From Planctomycetaceae bacterium (GTDB taxonomy: Bacteria; Planctomycetota; Planctomycetia; Planctomycetales; Planctomycetaceae), in assembly GCA_020426085.1 (NCBI GenBank), contig JAGQQP010000210.1, positions 1 through 7,116 of the forward strand: 7,116 nucleotides of DNA, written 5' to 3'. Positions 1 through 6,677 of this stretch are shown piece after piece (positions within the stretch are counted from its first letter, which is position 1; every line of letters starts with the position of its first letter). The position numbers were made by a program, and so were the translations under genes. The notes under the pieces are model-generated. The model saw only the letters and a program-made list of their open reading frames with translations, was not told the DNA's origin and ran no database searches.

Positions 1-2723
1 AGAATGCAGAAGCCTATCTGAAACTACAGCGGGGACTGATCGAACTGGATCGCCAGACGGGCAAATCCAGCGAGGCCATCAAGCGACTGGAAGCGGCAAT
101 CAAACAGTCTCCCGACCAGCCTGTTCTGCATGCGACTGGTGCCCGGCTCACGTATGAGAGCGGAGATTATGAGAAAGCGAATCAATATGTGACTCGCGCG
201 CTGGCACTGGATTCAAATCAGCCGCTGGCTCACCTGATCCAGGCGCATCTGCTGACCGACGCTGGGAAAATTGATGAAGCCAACGAAGGTTACCGCTGGT
301 TTGTCCGTTATTATAATCGAGCTCAACCTGAAGACGCCGAGACACTGCTGCTGATCGCAGAAGGGGCTACTCAGTACGCGCGGTGGAACAGTGTGTCGCA
401 GATCTTTACCTTTGTCATCAATACGGTCTGTCCGGATGCCCTCAAAGCAGATCCCCTGACCTGGCAGGCGGCTTACCTCAGTGGTTCGATTCTGCAGGAA
501 AAATACAATCGTCCCCAGGCGGCGGATGAATTTACTGCGGCTCTGAAAATCAATCCCCAGGCGGCAGACGTTTATGTCGCGCTGGCGTTTTCTTCTATCG
601 AAGGGCATGAATTCGACCTGGCTGCCAAAATGATTGAACGAGCGCTGGAAATCAATCCCCGCTCGATCGACGCACTGCTCACCCGCTGTGACCTGGAGCT
701 GATTAACGGTCAATATCAACAGGCGTTGAAAACGGCACAGTCAGCTGCCGACATTAATGTCCGCAGCCAACTGGTTTTGGCCAGACTGGCGGGCTGTTAT
801 CTGCTGCTGGATGGCGTCCCCGACCGCGAAACACTGTCTGAACTGTTCGCAGGCTCTGAAGAGACAGCTTCGAAAGTGGTAAAAACGCGTTTCACAAAAC
901 TGACGATGGAACTTCTGAAACAAAATCCCAAGCCAGGCTACTTCCTGTATGAGCTGGCACAGCTGATGGAAATGAAACGCCGCTTTGTATTCGCGGAATT
1001 CGCGTACCTGAAAACCATCAGCCTGATGCCTCAACTTTCCGGCCCTAAATCGTCGCTGGGGATGCTCTACATGCAGATGGGAAAAACGGATCTGGCACAG
1101 CAGACCTTAGATGAAGCATTCAAGTCCGATCCTTACCATGTCCGCGTCAGTAACATGCGGAAAGTGCTCGGCGTACTGGAGTCTTATGGTGCAATCGTGA
1201 CCGAGCATTTCGTGATTCGTTACGATTCCAAAGCCGACGCGATCCTCGGACAGTATATGGCCGATTACCTGGAAGAGATCTATCCGGAACTCGCAGCACA
1301 GTTCGGGTATGAACCGCCGGGCAAAACGCAGTTTGAGATCTATCATGATGCCAAAGGGCTGGGCGCCCATCAGTGGTTCAGCGCCCGTATGATTGGTCTC
1401 CCCTGGATCCAGACGATTGGTGCCTCTACCGGCGCTGTTGTCGCGCTGACTTCCCCCACGGCGATGAAAGAACCTTTTAACTGGGCCAGTGTGCTGAAAC
1501 ATGAACTGGTGCATGTCTTCACCCTGCAGCAGACAAAATACAAAATTCCCCACTGGTTTACCGAAGCTTTGGCAGTGCGCAGTGAAGGCAGCGCCCGTCC
1601 ACAGCGGTTCAACCAGTTGCTGGTCAAGCGGGTTCCGAAAGGAGAGATCTATTCGCTGGAAGAACTGGACGGCGTTTTCGTCAGACCGAAGTCATCGGAT
1701 AACTGGAATTTTGCTTACTGCCAGAGCCTGTTGTGTGCGGACTTCATGGTGGAAGAATTCGGCGAAGATGCATTGAAAAAGCTGCTGACGTCCTACCAGA
1801 ACCAGCGTTCCACAGAGGAAGCTGTCAAAGAGTGCTTTGACCTCAGTCTCGAAGAATTTGAGAAGCGATATCACGCCTATCTGAAAAAAATCACCGCTTC
1901 ACTGAAAGGTTACCAGACAGAATCGACACGCAGTTTCAAGGAACTGCAGAAGGAATACGAAGCAGATAAACAGAACCTGGCGCTGGCCGGCGAATATGCG
2001 GCGAACCTGCTGCTGCATCGTAAAAAACAGGAGGCGCGGGAACTCGCTCAATCTGTGCTGAGTAAAGATCCGGCACAACCACAGGCTGCTTTGACCATGG
2101 CGCGACTGGAGCTGCTGTCTGAAGATCTGCCTGCAGCTCTGGCGATCATGCAACCAGCGTTGAAAGCCAAAACAGAGGATGTGGAAGTCCTCGAACTGGC
2201 AGGAAAAATCCTGCTGAAACAGAAGCAGTACCCGCAAGCATTAGAAATCTATGAAGCGGCTCATGAAAAATATCCTTATCAGACGGAATGGCTGCAGGGT
2301 CTCGTGATCATCTATCGCCACCTGAAAGAGGAACCAAAGCAGAAAGCGGCGCTACTAAAGCTCGTCCACCTCGATCCCACTGATGTAGACAGTATGCAGG
2401 AGTTAATGTATCTCTATCAGAGTGAAGATAATCTGAAAGAGACTCTTCACTGGGGCCAGGCGGCCCTGCAGATTGACGTGCTTGACCCCGATACCCATGA
2501 AAGTCTGGCAGAGACAGCGTTGAAGCTGAAGCAACCTGAACTGGCGATTCGCGAATTCCGCGTTCTGCTGCAACTCGACGATAAGAATACGGAAGCCCGC
2601 TATCAGTTGGCGAACACCTTATTCGAAATCGGAAAGAAACAGGAAGCGAAAACTGAAGTCGAGCATCTGTTAAAACAAAACCCCGATCATACCGCTGGCA
2701 AAAAATTAAAAGAAAAACTTTAG
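1..2723 (+). CDS. TPR protein with central peptidase MA-like zinc metallopeptidase domain (5' partial)
   Basis: The frame is open from the first complete codon at position 3, so the true start lies upstream; 906 residues are visible. The in-frame GTG at 189 is not the start, because TPR-like sequence continues in front of it. Order: TPR-type helical repeats (residues about 1-390, clearest near 1-75, 155-255 and 314-390), a gluzincin-type peptidase domain (about 395-575), then a second TPR array (about 640-906). The peptidase domain carries HELVH at 500-504 (bases 1500-1514) and a WFTEALA segment whose Glu521 (bases 1563-1565) is the expected third zinc ligand. This spacing is typical of peptidase MA-like proteins. 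The active-site residues look intact, so hydrolysis of a protein or peptide is plausible, with the TPRs acting as substrate or partner scaffolds. The substrate is unknown. Localisation cannot be judged because the N-terminus is missing. The stop is TAG at 2721-2723. The next gene follows after 31 bases with no visible terminator. Confidence 0.9.
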   Translation, partial: NAEAYLKLQRGLIELDRQTGKSSEAIKRLEAAIKQSPDQPVLHATGARLTYESGDYEKANQYVTRALALDSNQPLAHLIQAHLLTDAGKIDEANEGYRWFVRYYNRAQPEDAETLLLIAEGATQYARWNSVSQIFTFVINTVCPDALKADPLTWQAAYLSGSILQEKYNRPQAADEFTAALKINPQAADVYVALAFSSIEGHEFDLAAKMIERALEINPRSIDALLTRCDLELINGQYQQALKTAQSAADINVRSQLVLARLAGCYLLLDGVPDRETLSELFAGSEETASKVVKTRFTKLTMELLKQNPKPGYFLYELAQLMEMKRRFVFAEFAYLKTISLMPQLSGPKSSLGMLYMQMGKTDLAQQTLDEAFKSDPYHVRVSNMRKVLGVLESYGAIVTEHFVIRYDSKADAILGQYMADYLEEIYPELAAQFGYEPPGKTQFEIYHDAKGLGAHQWFSARMIGLPWIQTIGASTGAVVALTSPTAMKEPFNWASVLKHELVHVFTLQQTKYKIPHWFTEALAVRSEGSARPQRFNQLLVKRVPKGEIYSLEELDGVFVRPKSSDNWNFAYCQSLLCADFMVEEFGEDALKKLLTSYQNQRSTEEAVKECFDLSLEEFEKRYHAYLKKITASLKGYQTESTRSFKELQKEYEADKQNLALAGEYAANLLLHRKKQEARELAQSVLSKDPAQPQAALTMARLELLSEDLPAALAIMQPALKAKTEDVEVLELAGKILLKQKQYPQALEIYEAAHEKYPYQTEWLQGLVIIYRHLKEEPKQKAALLKLVHLDPTDVDSMQELMYLYQSEDNLKETLHWGQAALQIDVLDPDTHESLAETALKLKQPELAIREFRVLLQLDDKNTEARYQLANTLFEIGKKQEAKTEVEHLLKQNPDHTAGKKLKEKL

Positions 2724-2741
2724 AATTTATATCATCTAAAT

Positions 2742-2748
2742 AAAAGGA
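2742..2748 (+). promoter_or_regulatory. Shine-Dalgarno site fixing the GTG start of the MazG-like gene
   Basis: AAAAGGA lies 6 bases before the GTG at 2755, which is good spacing. It decides for the GTG over the in-frame ATG at 2803 (codon 17), and it is the clearest ribosome-binding site in the window. Confidence 0.7.
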
Positions 2749-2754
2749 TTCTTC

Positions 2755-3123
2755 GTGAGCGAGACACCCCAGCCCCCCTCTTCAGCCTCCACTAATGATG
2801 AAATGCAACAGCAGAACGCCTTGTCGCTGTCAGATTTCCAGGCGGTGATCCACAAGATGTTCTACGAAAAGGATCAGTCACGGGGCATTGAAGGGACCTT
2901 TATGTGGTTTATGGAAGAGGTGGGAGAACTGTCATCGGCGCTCCGGGATAACACGGATCGCGACAATCTGGAGGAAGAATTCGCAGACGTGCTCGCCTGG
3001 CTGGCAACCATGGCCAATGTTGCAGGAGTGGATCTGGAACAGGCAGTAACCCGCAAGTATGTACAGGGCTGCCCCCGCTGTAATCAGACCGTTTGTACCT
3101 GTGATCTGGCGTGGAAGCCCTGA
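2755..3123 (+). CDS. MazG-like nucleotide pyrophosphohydrolase with C-terminal Cys motif
   Basis: This 122-residue protein has one all-alpha NTP-pyrophosphohydrolase (MazG-like) domain. The acidic metal-binding motifs are visible: EEVGE at 54-58 (Glu54, Glu55, Glu58) and EEFAD at 74-78 (Glu74, Glu75, Asp78). Members of the family hydrolyse (d)NTPs to the monophosphate and pyrophosphate using Mg2+, often as house-cleaning enzymes in the cytoplasm; the substrate here cannot be told. Residues 1-22 are a polar, probably disordered leader rich in Ser, Pro and Gln. The C-terminus carries CPRC at 106-109 and CTC at 114-116, four cysteines in 11 residues that could bind a metal. The GTG start is chosen because of the Shine-Dalgarno at 2742-2748. 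At about 120 residues it is a single-domain form, unlike the two-domain E. coli MazG, so the symbol mazG is withheld. The gene may be co-transcribed with the upstream TPR/peptidase gene. Confidence 0.88.
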   Translation: MSETPQPPSSASTNDEMQQQNALSLSDFQAVIHKMFYEKDQSRGIEGTFMWFMEEVGELSSALRDNTDRDNLEEEFADVLAWLATMANVAGVDLEQAVTRKYVQGCPRCNQTVCTCDLAWKP

Positions 3124-3163
3124 AACGTAAATGCGATTCCCATCAAGATTTGAGTCATAAAGA

Positions 3164-3193
3164 TTGACACTGCTTCACTCTGGAATTTAGACT
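3164..3193 (+). promoter_or_regulatory. Candidate sigma70-type promoter for the toroid-ExbBD operon
   Basis: A perfect -35 hexamer TTGACA (3164-3169) is followed 18 bases later by TAGACT (3188-3193), which matches 4 of 6 positions of the -10 consensus. The overlapping TTTAGA at 3186-3191 with a 16-base spacer is an alternative. The site lies in the 147-base gap (3124-3270), the longest non-coding stretch in the window, and would give a leader of roughly 70 bases. Planctomycete promoters are poorly characterised, so this is suggestive only. I see no terminator hairpin with a T-run in this gap. Confidence 0.3.
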
Positions 3194-3270
3194 GGAGTAA
3201 TGCGTGGAAAGTAGTGACACCTGTTTCCTGTCAGCAATGATCTCTCATCTCAAATTGCTATCGCATCACT

Positions 3271-5040
3271 ATGAAAAATAAATGCGCAGAAGATACTCGA
3301 AAACCGGTAAGACATCACATGCTTCTCTTGTTGAAAATGTGGATGCCTGCTCTGATTCTCTGCAGTCTGGTTCCAGCGATGGGACGCGCTCAACCCCCTC
3401 AGGCGGAAATCGACGCTGCCATTAAACGAGGGGTCGCTTTTCTGAAAAGTAATCCCAATTATGGCCGCAATGGTCTGAATGCTTTTGTTGCCTACACACT
3501 TCTGAAAGCCGGCGAGTCACCTGATTCCCCCTATATTCAGAATTGCGTCAAGAATATCCTGGCCGACCACAATCAGAAAAATGCCAAAGATGAATTATTC
3601 TACCAGCCGGGGGGAGACTACAATTATTGCGCGGGAGTCCAGTTGATGGTTCTTGAAGCAATCGATCCGGAAAAATATCATGCAGAGATTCAGACCACAG
3701 TTGATTTTCTGATCGAGACGCAACACTCATCCGGCAGCTGGTACTATCCGGGCGATATTCCCCACAATGGAGATACCAGTATTACACAATATGCCATCCT
3801 GGGTCTCTGGGCAGCAGAACGTGCCGGCATACAGATTCCCACAACAGTCTGGGATAAAGCCGCCCGCTGGCATTTATCGACTCAGCTACGTGATGGAGGC
3901 TTCGGCTACCATCCGGCAGTCGCTTCTGAATCGGCAGCCAAACATACGATGTGCGTCGCCGGTACAGGCAGTCTGTTCGTGATCTCCATGATGCTTTATC
4001 CCGATGGTAAATCCCGCTCACCCGACCAGAACCCCACCGATGGCGCAAAGAAAAAACGGTTTGGTTTTCTGGAAGCGGTAAATCTCACAGATCCGTCTGA
4101 AGCTGATAAAAATCTGATTACCAAACCGACCATACCGTTAGGTGCAATCGAAAATGGTAAATCTAAAGGGGAAGACTGGGTTATTAAGAATTACAACATT
4201 CGTAACCCGACCGGTTGGCCCATTTATTATCTGTATGGACTGGAGCGAATCGCAGCGCTGGCGGATGCCAAAAAACTGGGACCGCACGACTGGTATGCAG
4301 ACGGCGCCCGCCAACTGCTTACAACTCAGCGCGACGACGGCAGCTGGCTCGGCGCAGGAAACAGCCCTCCTTCCACCTGCCTGGCGATTATTTTTCTGTC
4401 CAAGGCAACTCTGAAATCGATTAAGCCAAAATACAAACCGGATGCGGTCGGAGCCGGACTGCTGGCGGGAGGCAGAGGACTTCCTAAAAATCTTGCAGAA
4501 GTTCAAATGCGCAACGGAAAAGTGGAAAGCAAATCGCTGACCGGTGATCTCACCGAACTGCTGGCACAACTCGAAGACCCTGCGAATGCAGATCTGGAAG
4601 CCACCCAGGAATCACTGATCGAAACAATCACACTGGGTGATCGAGAGAAACTGATCCAGCAGAAAGAACGAGTATTGAAACTGATCGAAGCCCGCTCTCC
4701 CGATGTCCGCAGAACCGCGGTCTGGGCACTGGCGCGCACCAATGATTTTACGGTTGCGCCGCGGCTGATCGATGCATTGAAAGATCCCGATTTAGGCGTA
4801 CGCATTGAAGCGCGCAACGGTCTTTGTACTCTCAGCCGCAAAATCAGAGGACTGGGATTGCCTGAAGATCCCCTGGCGGATGTTCCGGAAAACCTGGATG
4901 AAAAAGAACGTATTAAGATTGTCAATCAATGGTCAGAAGAAGCCACAAAACGCTGGCAGAAATGGTATAACAGCATTAAACCATTTGAAGAAAAGTTCAA
5001 CCTCTACGAAATACTCAACCAGCTCCCCGCGTCGAAATAG
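3271..5040 (+). CDS. Exported squalene-cyclase/prenyltransferase-like toroid protein with C-terminal HEAT repeats
   Basis: This 589-residue protein begins with a signal peptide: a basic n-region, a hydrophobic stretch at about 17-36, and a probable signal peptidase I cut after Gly38-Arg-Ala40. ATG 3319 (Met17) is in frame and would give a shorter, more usual signal peptide; neither start has a clear Shine-Dalgarno. Residues 45-385 form repeats of the alpha/alpha-toroid (terpenoid cyclase/prenyltransferase) fold, with QW-like motifs QHSSGSW (151-157), QLRDGGFGY (205-213) and QRDDGSW (353-359). The class II cyclase DxDD motif is absent; the nearest segment is HNGDTS at 165-170. No protein-prenyltransferase Asp-x-Cys zinc site is obvious either. 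An enzymatic cyclase role is therefore unlikely, and a binding or scaffold role is inferred. Residues about 385-450 are a linker, and about 462-530 look like HEAT repeats. The gene leads a tight cluster with ExbB/ExbD genes, which points to a periplasmic or envelope role. The fold is well supported; the function is unknown. Confidence 0.85.
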   Translation: MKNKCAEDTRKPVRHHMLLLLKMWMPALILCSLVPAMGRAQPPQAEIDAAIKRGVAFLKSNPNYGRNGLNAFVAYTLLKAGESPDSPYIQNCVKNILADHNQKNAKDELFYQPGGDYNYCAGVQLMVLEAIDPEKYHAEIQTTVDFLIETQHSSGSWYYPGDIPHNGDTSITQYAILGLWAAERAGIQIPTTVWDKAARWHLSTQLRDGGFGYHPAVASESAAKHTMCVAGTGSLFVISMMLYPDGKSRSPDQNPTDGAKKKRFGFLEAVNLTDPSEADKNLITKPTIPLGAIENGKSKGEDWVIKNYNIRNPTGWPIYYLYGLERIAALADAKKLGPHDWYADGARQLLTTQRDDGSWLGAGNSPPSTCLAIIFLSKATLKSIKPKYKPDAVGAGLLAGGRGLPKNLAEVQMRNGKVESKSLTGDLTELLAQLEDPANADLEATQESLIETITLGDREKLIQQKERVLKLIEARSPDVRRTAVWALARTNDFTVAPRLIDALKDPDLGVRIEARNGLCTLSRKIRGLGLPEDPLADVPENLDEKERIKIVNQWSEEATKRWQKWYNSIKPFEEKFNLYEILNQLPASK

Positions 5041-5078
5041 CGCCGATCTATTCAACTAATACAGATTTGTTACTTACG

Positions 5079-5978
5079 ATGGCACAAGCTCCACCACAAG
5101 AAGATCATCGCAAATCACCGGTCATGCGGGTTACCCAGTATGACCAGGTGAGTTCGTCGCTGATCGCGATTGTGCTGGCTCTGATCATTGCCGTCCTCTG
5201 GCTGTCGATCGTCTGGTTCACCAATCGGCTGCCACAAACGGAAAACGAGGTGGCTTTGGAGCTGCTGGATCTGTCAGGGGGTGCAGAAGACGGTTCGCCA
5301 GACGAGGACTTGCTGGTCGAATCTCCCGAGGATCCCGTGGATGATCCCTCTCAGGTTGATACTCCCGCCGAGGAAAATCAGGTGGAAGAAATGCTGGACA
5401 GTGTCGTGGAACTGTCAGACCAGGCCACCCAGCAGGTTCAACAGCAGATGCAGACCGATCTGACCAACTCGGGAAAAGTCGGGAGCGCTGCCGGCACGGG
5501 CAAACGGGCACTGGGCTTTGGACCAGGTAAAAAAGGACTGCCGCGCGAGCAGCGGTGGTTTATTAAATTCTCAGACCGCGGCTCGCTGATTGATTATGCC
5601 CGGCAGCTGGATTATTTCAAAATTGAACTGGGAGCCCTGCTCCGCAGCGGAAAAATGGTTTATCTCTCCAATCTGTCATCAGACAAACCTGTCGCGCGTA
5701 CTGCCACTTCGGGTGCCGACGAAAAGCGGCTCTATATGACCTGGCAGGGAGGCGAACGCAGAACCAGCGATATCAGCCTCTTTAATAAAGCCGGATATGA
5801 TGTTACCGGCGCGATCCTGTTTCATTTCTATCCCAAAGAAACGGAAAACCAGTTACTGACGCAGGAAAAAAAGTATCGCAATAAAAATTTTGATGAGATC
5901 CGCAGAACCTATTTTACGGTTCGAGGAAATCGTTCCGGATATACCTTTGATGTGACTCGACAAACTTATTTCCATTAA
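5079..5978 (+). CDS. Single-pass membrane protein of unknown family, in TonB/TolA-like position
   Basis: I do not recognise the family. From ATG 5079 the protein has 299 residues; an in-frame TTG at 5067 would add four, but neither start has a convincing Shine-Dalgarno. It has a short N-terminal segment with basic residues (1-25), one membrane helix (about 27-47), then an 82-residue stretch (51-132) with 23 acidic and no Lys, Arg or His residues. A Gly-rich basic segment (133-156) follows, then a probably folded C-terminal domain (about 157-299) beginning at REQRWFIKF. The pattern suggests N-inside topology with the C-terminal domain in the periplasm, like TonB or TolA. However, the SxxxH motif of the TonB membrane helix and a Pro-Lys region are not seen, and the C-terminus does not look like a TonB domain. 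The gene lies 38 bases after the toroid gene and 22 before exbB, so a role as a partner or force transducer of the ExbB/ExbD motor is inferred. Confidence 0.8.
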   Translation: MAQAPPQEDHRKSPVMRVTQYDQVSSSLIAIVLALIIAVLWLSIVWFTNRLPQTENEVALELLDLSGGAEDGSPDEDLLVESPEDPVDDPSQVDTPAEENQVEEMLDSVVELSDQATQQVQQQMQTDLTNSGKVGSAAGTGKRALGFGPGKKGLPREQRWFIKFSDRGSLIDYARQLDYFKIELGALLRSGKMVYLSNLSSDKPVARTATSGADEKRLYMTWQGGERRTSDISLFNKAGYDVTGAILFHFYPKETENQLLTQEKKYRNKNFDEIRRTYFTVRGNRSGYTFDVTRQTYFH

Positions 5979-6000
5979 ATGAGATAATCAGCAGGCAACT

Positions 6001-6657
6001 ATGAACTACTCCCTTGCTCCGATTTTAAACGCCGCCGGAATTGCCATCTATGTATCACTGGGTTTAACGGCTCTCTACGGCGTCTTCTGTGTGATTCTGC
6101 TGGTCAGACAAATCTCACAAAAACGCTTCATGACACAAAATGCTGCCAATGAATTTCTCGATCAGATTCATGAAGACATCGAAAACAAAGATTATGAATC
6201 GGTGATCAACCTCTGCGATTCGCCTCCCTACTGGAGCAAAGCAGTCCCTCAGCTGATCCTGGTCGCGATGGCAAATCTGGAACGTCCTGCGAAAAAACTC
6301 AGACAGATGCTCGCGGAAAAGTTTGAACGGGATATTCTGGCCGACCTCGAATACCGTATGTCCTGGATCAGTACGATTGTCAAAAGTGCCCCGATGCTGG
6401 GACTATTGGGAACGGTGATCGGGATGATCAACGCATTTGACAAGATCGGCAACATGCAGGAATCGGGAGGCGACCCCAGTCAACTGGCGGGAGAAATCAG
6501 TTTTGCATTATTCACCACTGCCGCCGGACTGGCAGTGGCAATTCCACTGGTACTCGCGGGGGCATTAATCCATGTGCGTATCGGCAAACTGCAGGATTCC
6601 GTGCAGGAACACACGGGGGAATTTCTCGAGATTCTCGAAGACTCCCGAAAGTCATGA
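6001..6657 (+). CDS. exbB: MotA/TolQ/ExbB-family proton channel subunit
   Basis: This 218-residue inner-membrane protein shows the ExbB/TolQ three-helix layout: helix 1 at about 12-36, a cytoplasmic region at 40-119, helix 2 at about 121-145 and helix 3 at about 165-192. The family signature is clear: LGLLGTVIGMINAF at 133-146, then EISFALFTTAAGLAVAIP at 165-182. Thr138 and Thr173 appear to correspond to the channel-lining threonines of E. coli ExbB (Thr148, Thr181). In the family, an ExbB pentamer surrounds an ExbD dimer and uses proton flow to drive an envelope partner. The ATG at 6001 has a weak AGG (5993-5995) five bases upstream. The ExbD gene follows after 20 bases. ExbB versus TolQ cannot be settled by sequence alone, and the neighbours include no recognisable TonB, TolA, TolB or Pal; the symbol is used in the family sense. 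Confidence 0.93.
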   Translation: MNYSLAPILNAAGIAIYVSLGLTALYGVFCVILLVRQISQKRFMTQNAANEFLDQIHEDIENKDYESVINLCDSPPYWSKAVPQLILVAMANLERPAKKLRQMLAEKFERDILADLEYRMSWISTIVKSAPMLGLLGTVIGMINAFDKIGNMQESGGDPSQLAGEISFALFTTAAGLAVAIPLVLAGALIHVRIGKLQDSVQEHTGEFLEILEDSRKS

Positions 6658-6677
6658 TTCAATAAGGCACAAAGAAC

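Noticed and set aside
189..191. GTG as the start of the TPR/peptidase gene
   Set aside because: The same frame is open upstream to the window edge and encodes TPR-like sequence there, so this GTG is an internal valine codon.
512..565. 12-base direct repeat TCCCCAGGCGGC (512-523 and 554-565)
   Set aside because: Both copies are in the same reading frame and encode PQAA in consecutive TPR-like helices, so they reflect coding sequence and not a mobile or regulatory repeat.
213..719. Open 168-codon frame on the minus strand
   Set aside because: It lies inside the TPR coding region, its translation shows no domain or sensible composition, and it is the antisense shadow of a well-supported gene. 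Other minus-strand frames in the window are rejected for the same reason.
3215..3233. Inverted repeat TGACA-N9-TGTCA upstream of the toroid gene
   Set aside because: The arms are only 5 bases, pairing does not extend on either side, and no T-run follows. It is too weak to call an operator or terminator.
3271..5040. Functional squalene-hopene cyclase (hopanoid synthesis)
   Set aside because: The DxDD motif is absent, a signal peptide is present, and no isoprenoid genes are nearby.
5067..5069. TTG start for the membrane protein
   Set aside because: It adds only four residues and has no Shine-Dalgarno. ATG 5079 is the more usual choice, though the difference does not affect the interpretation.
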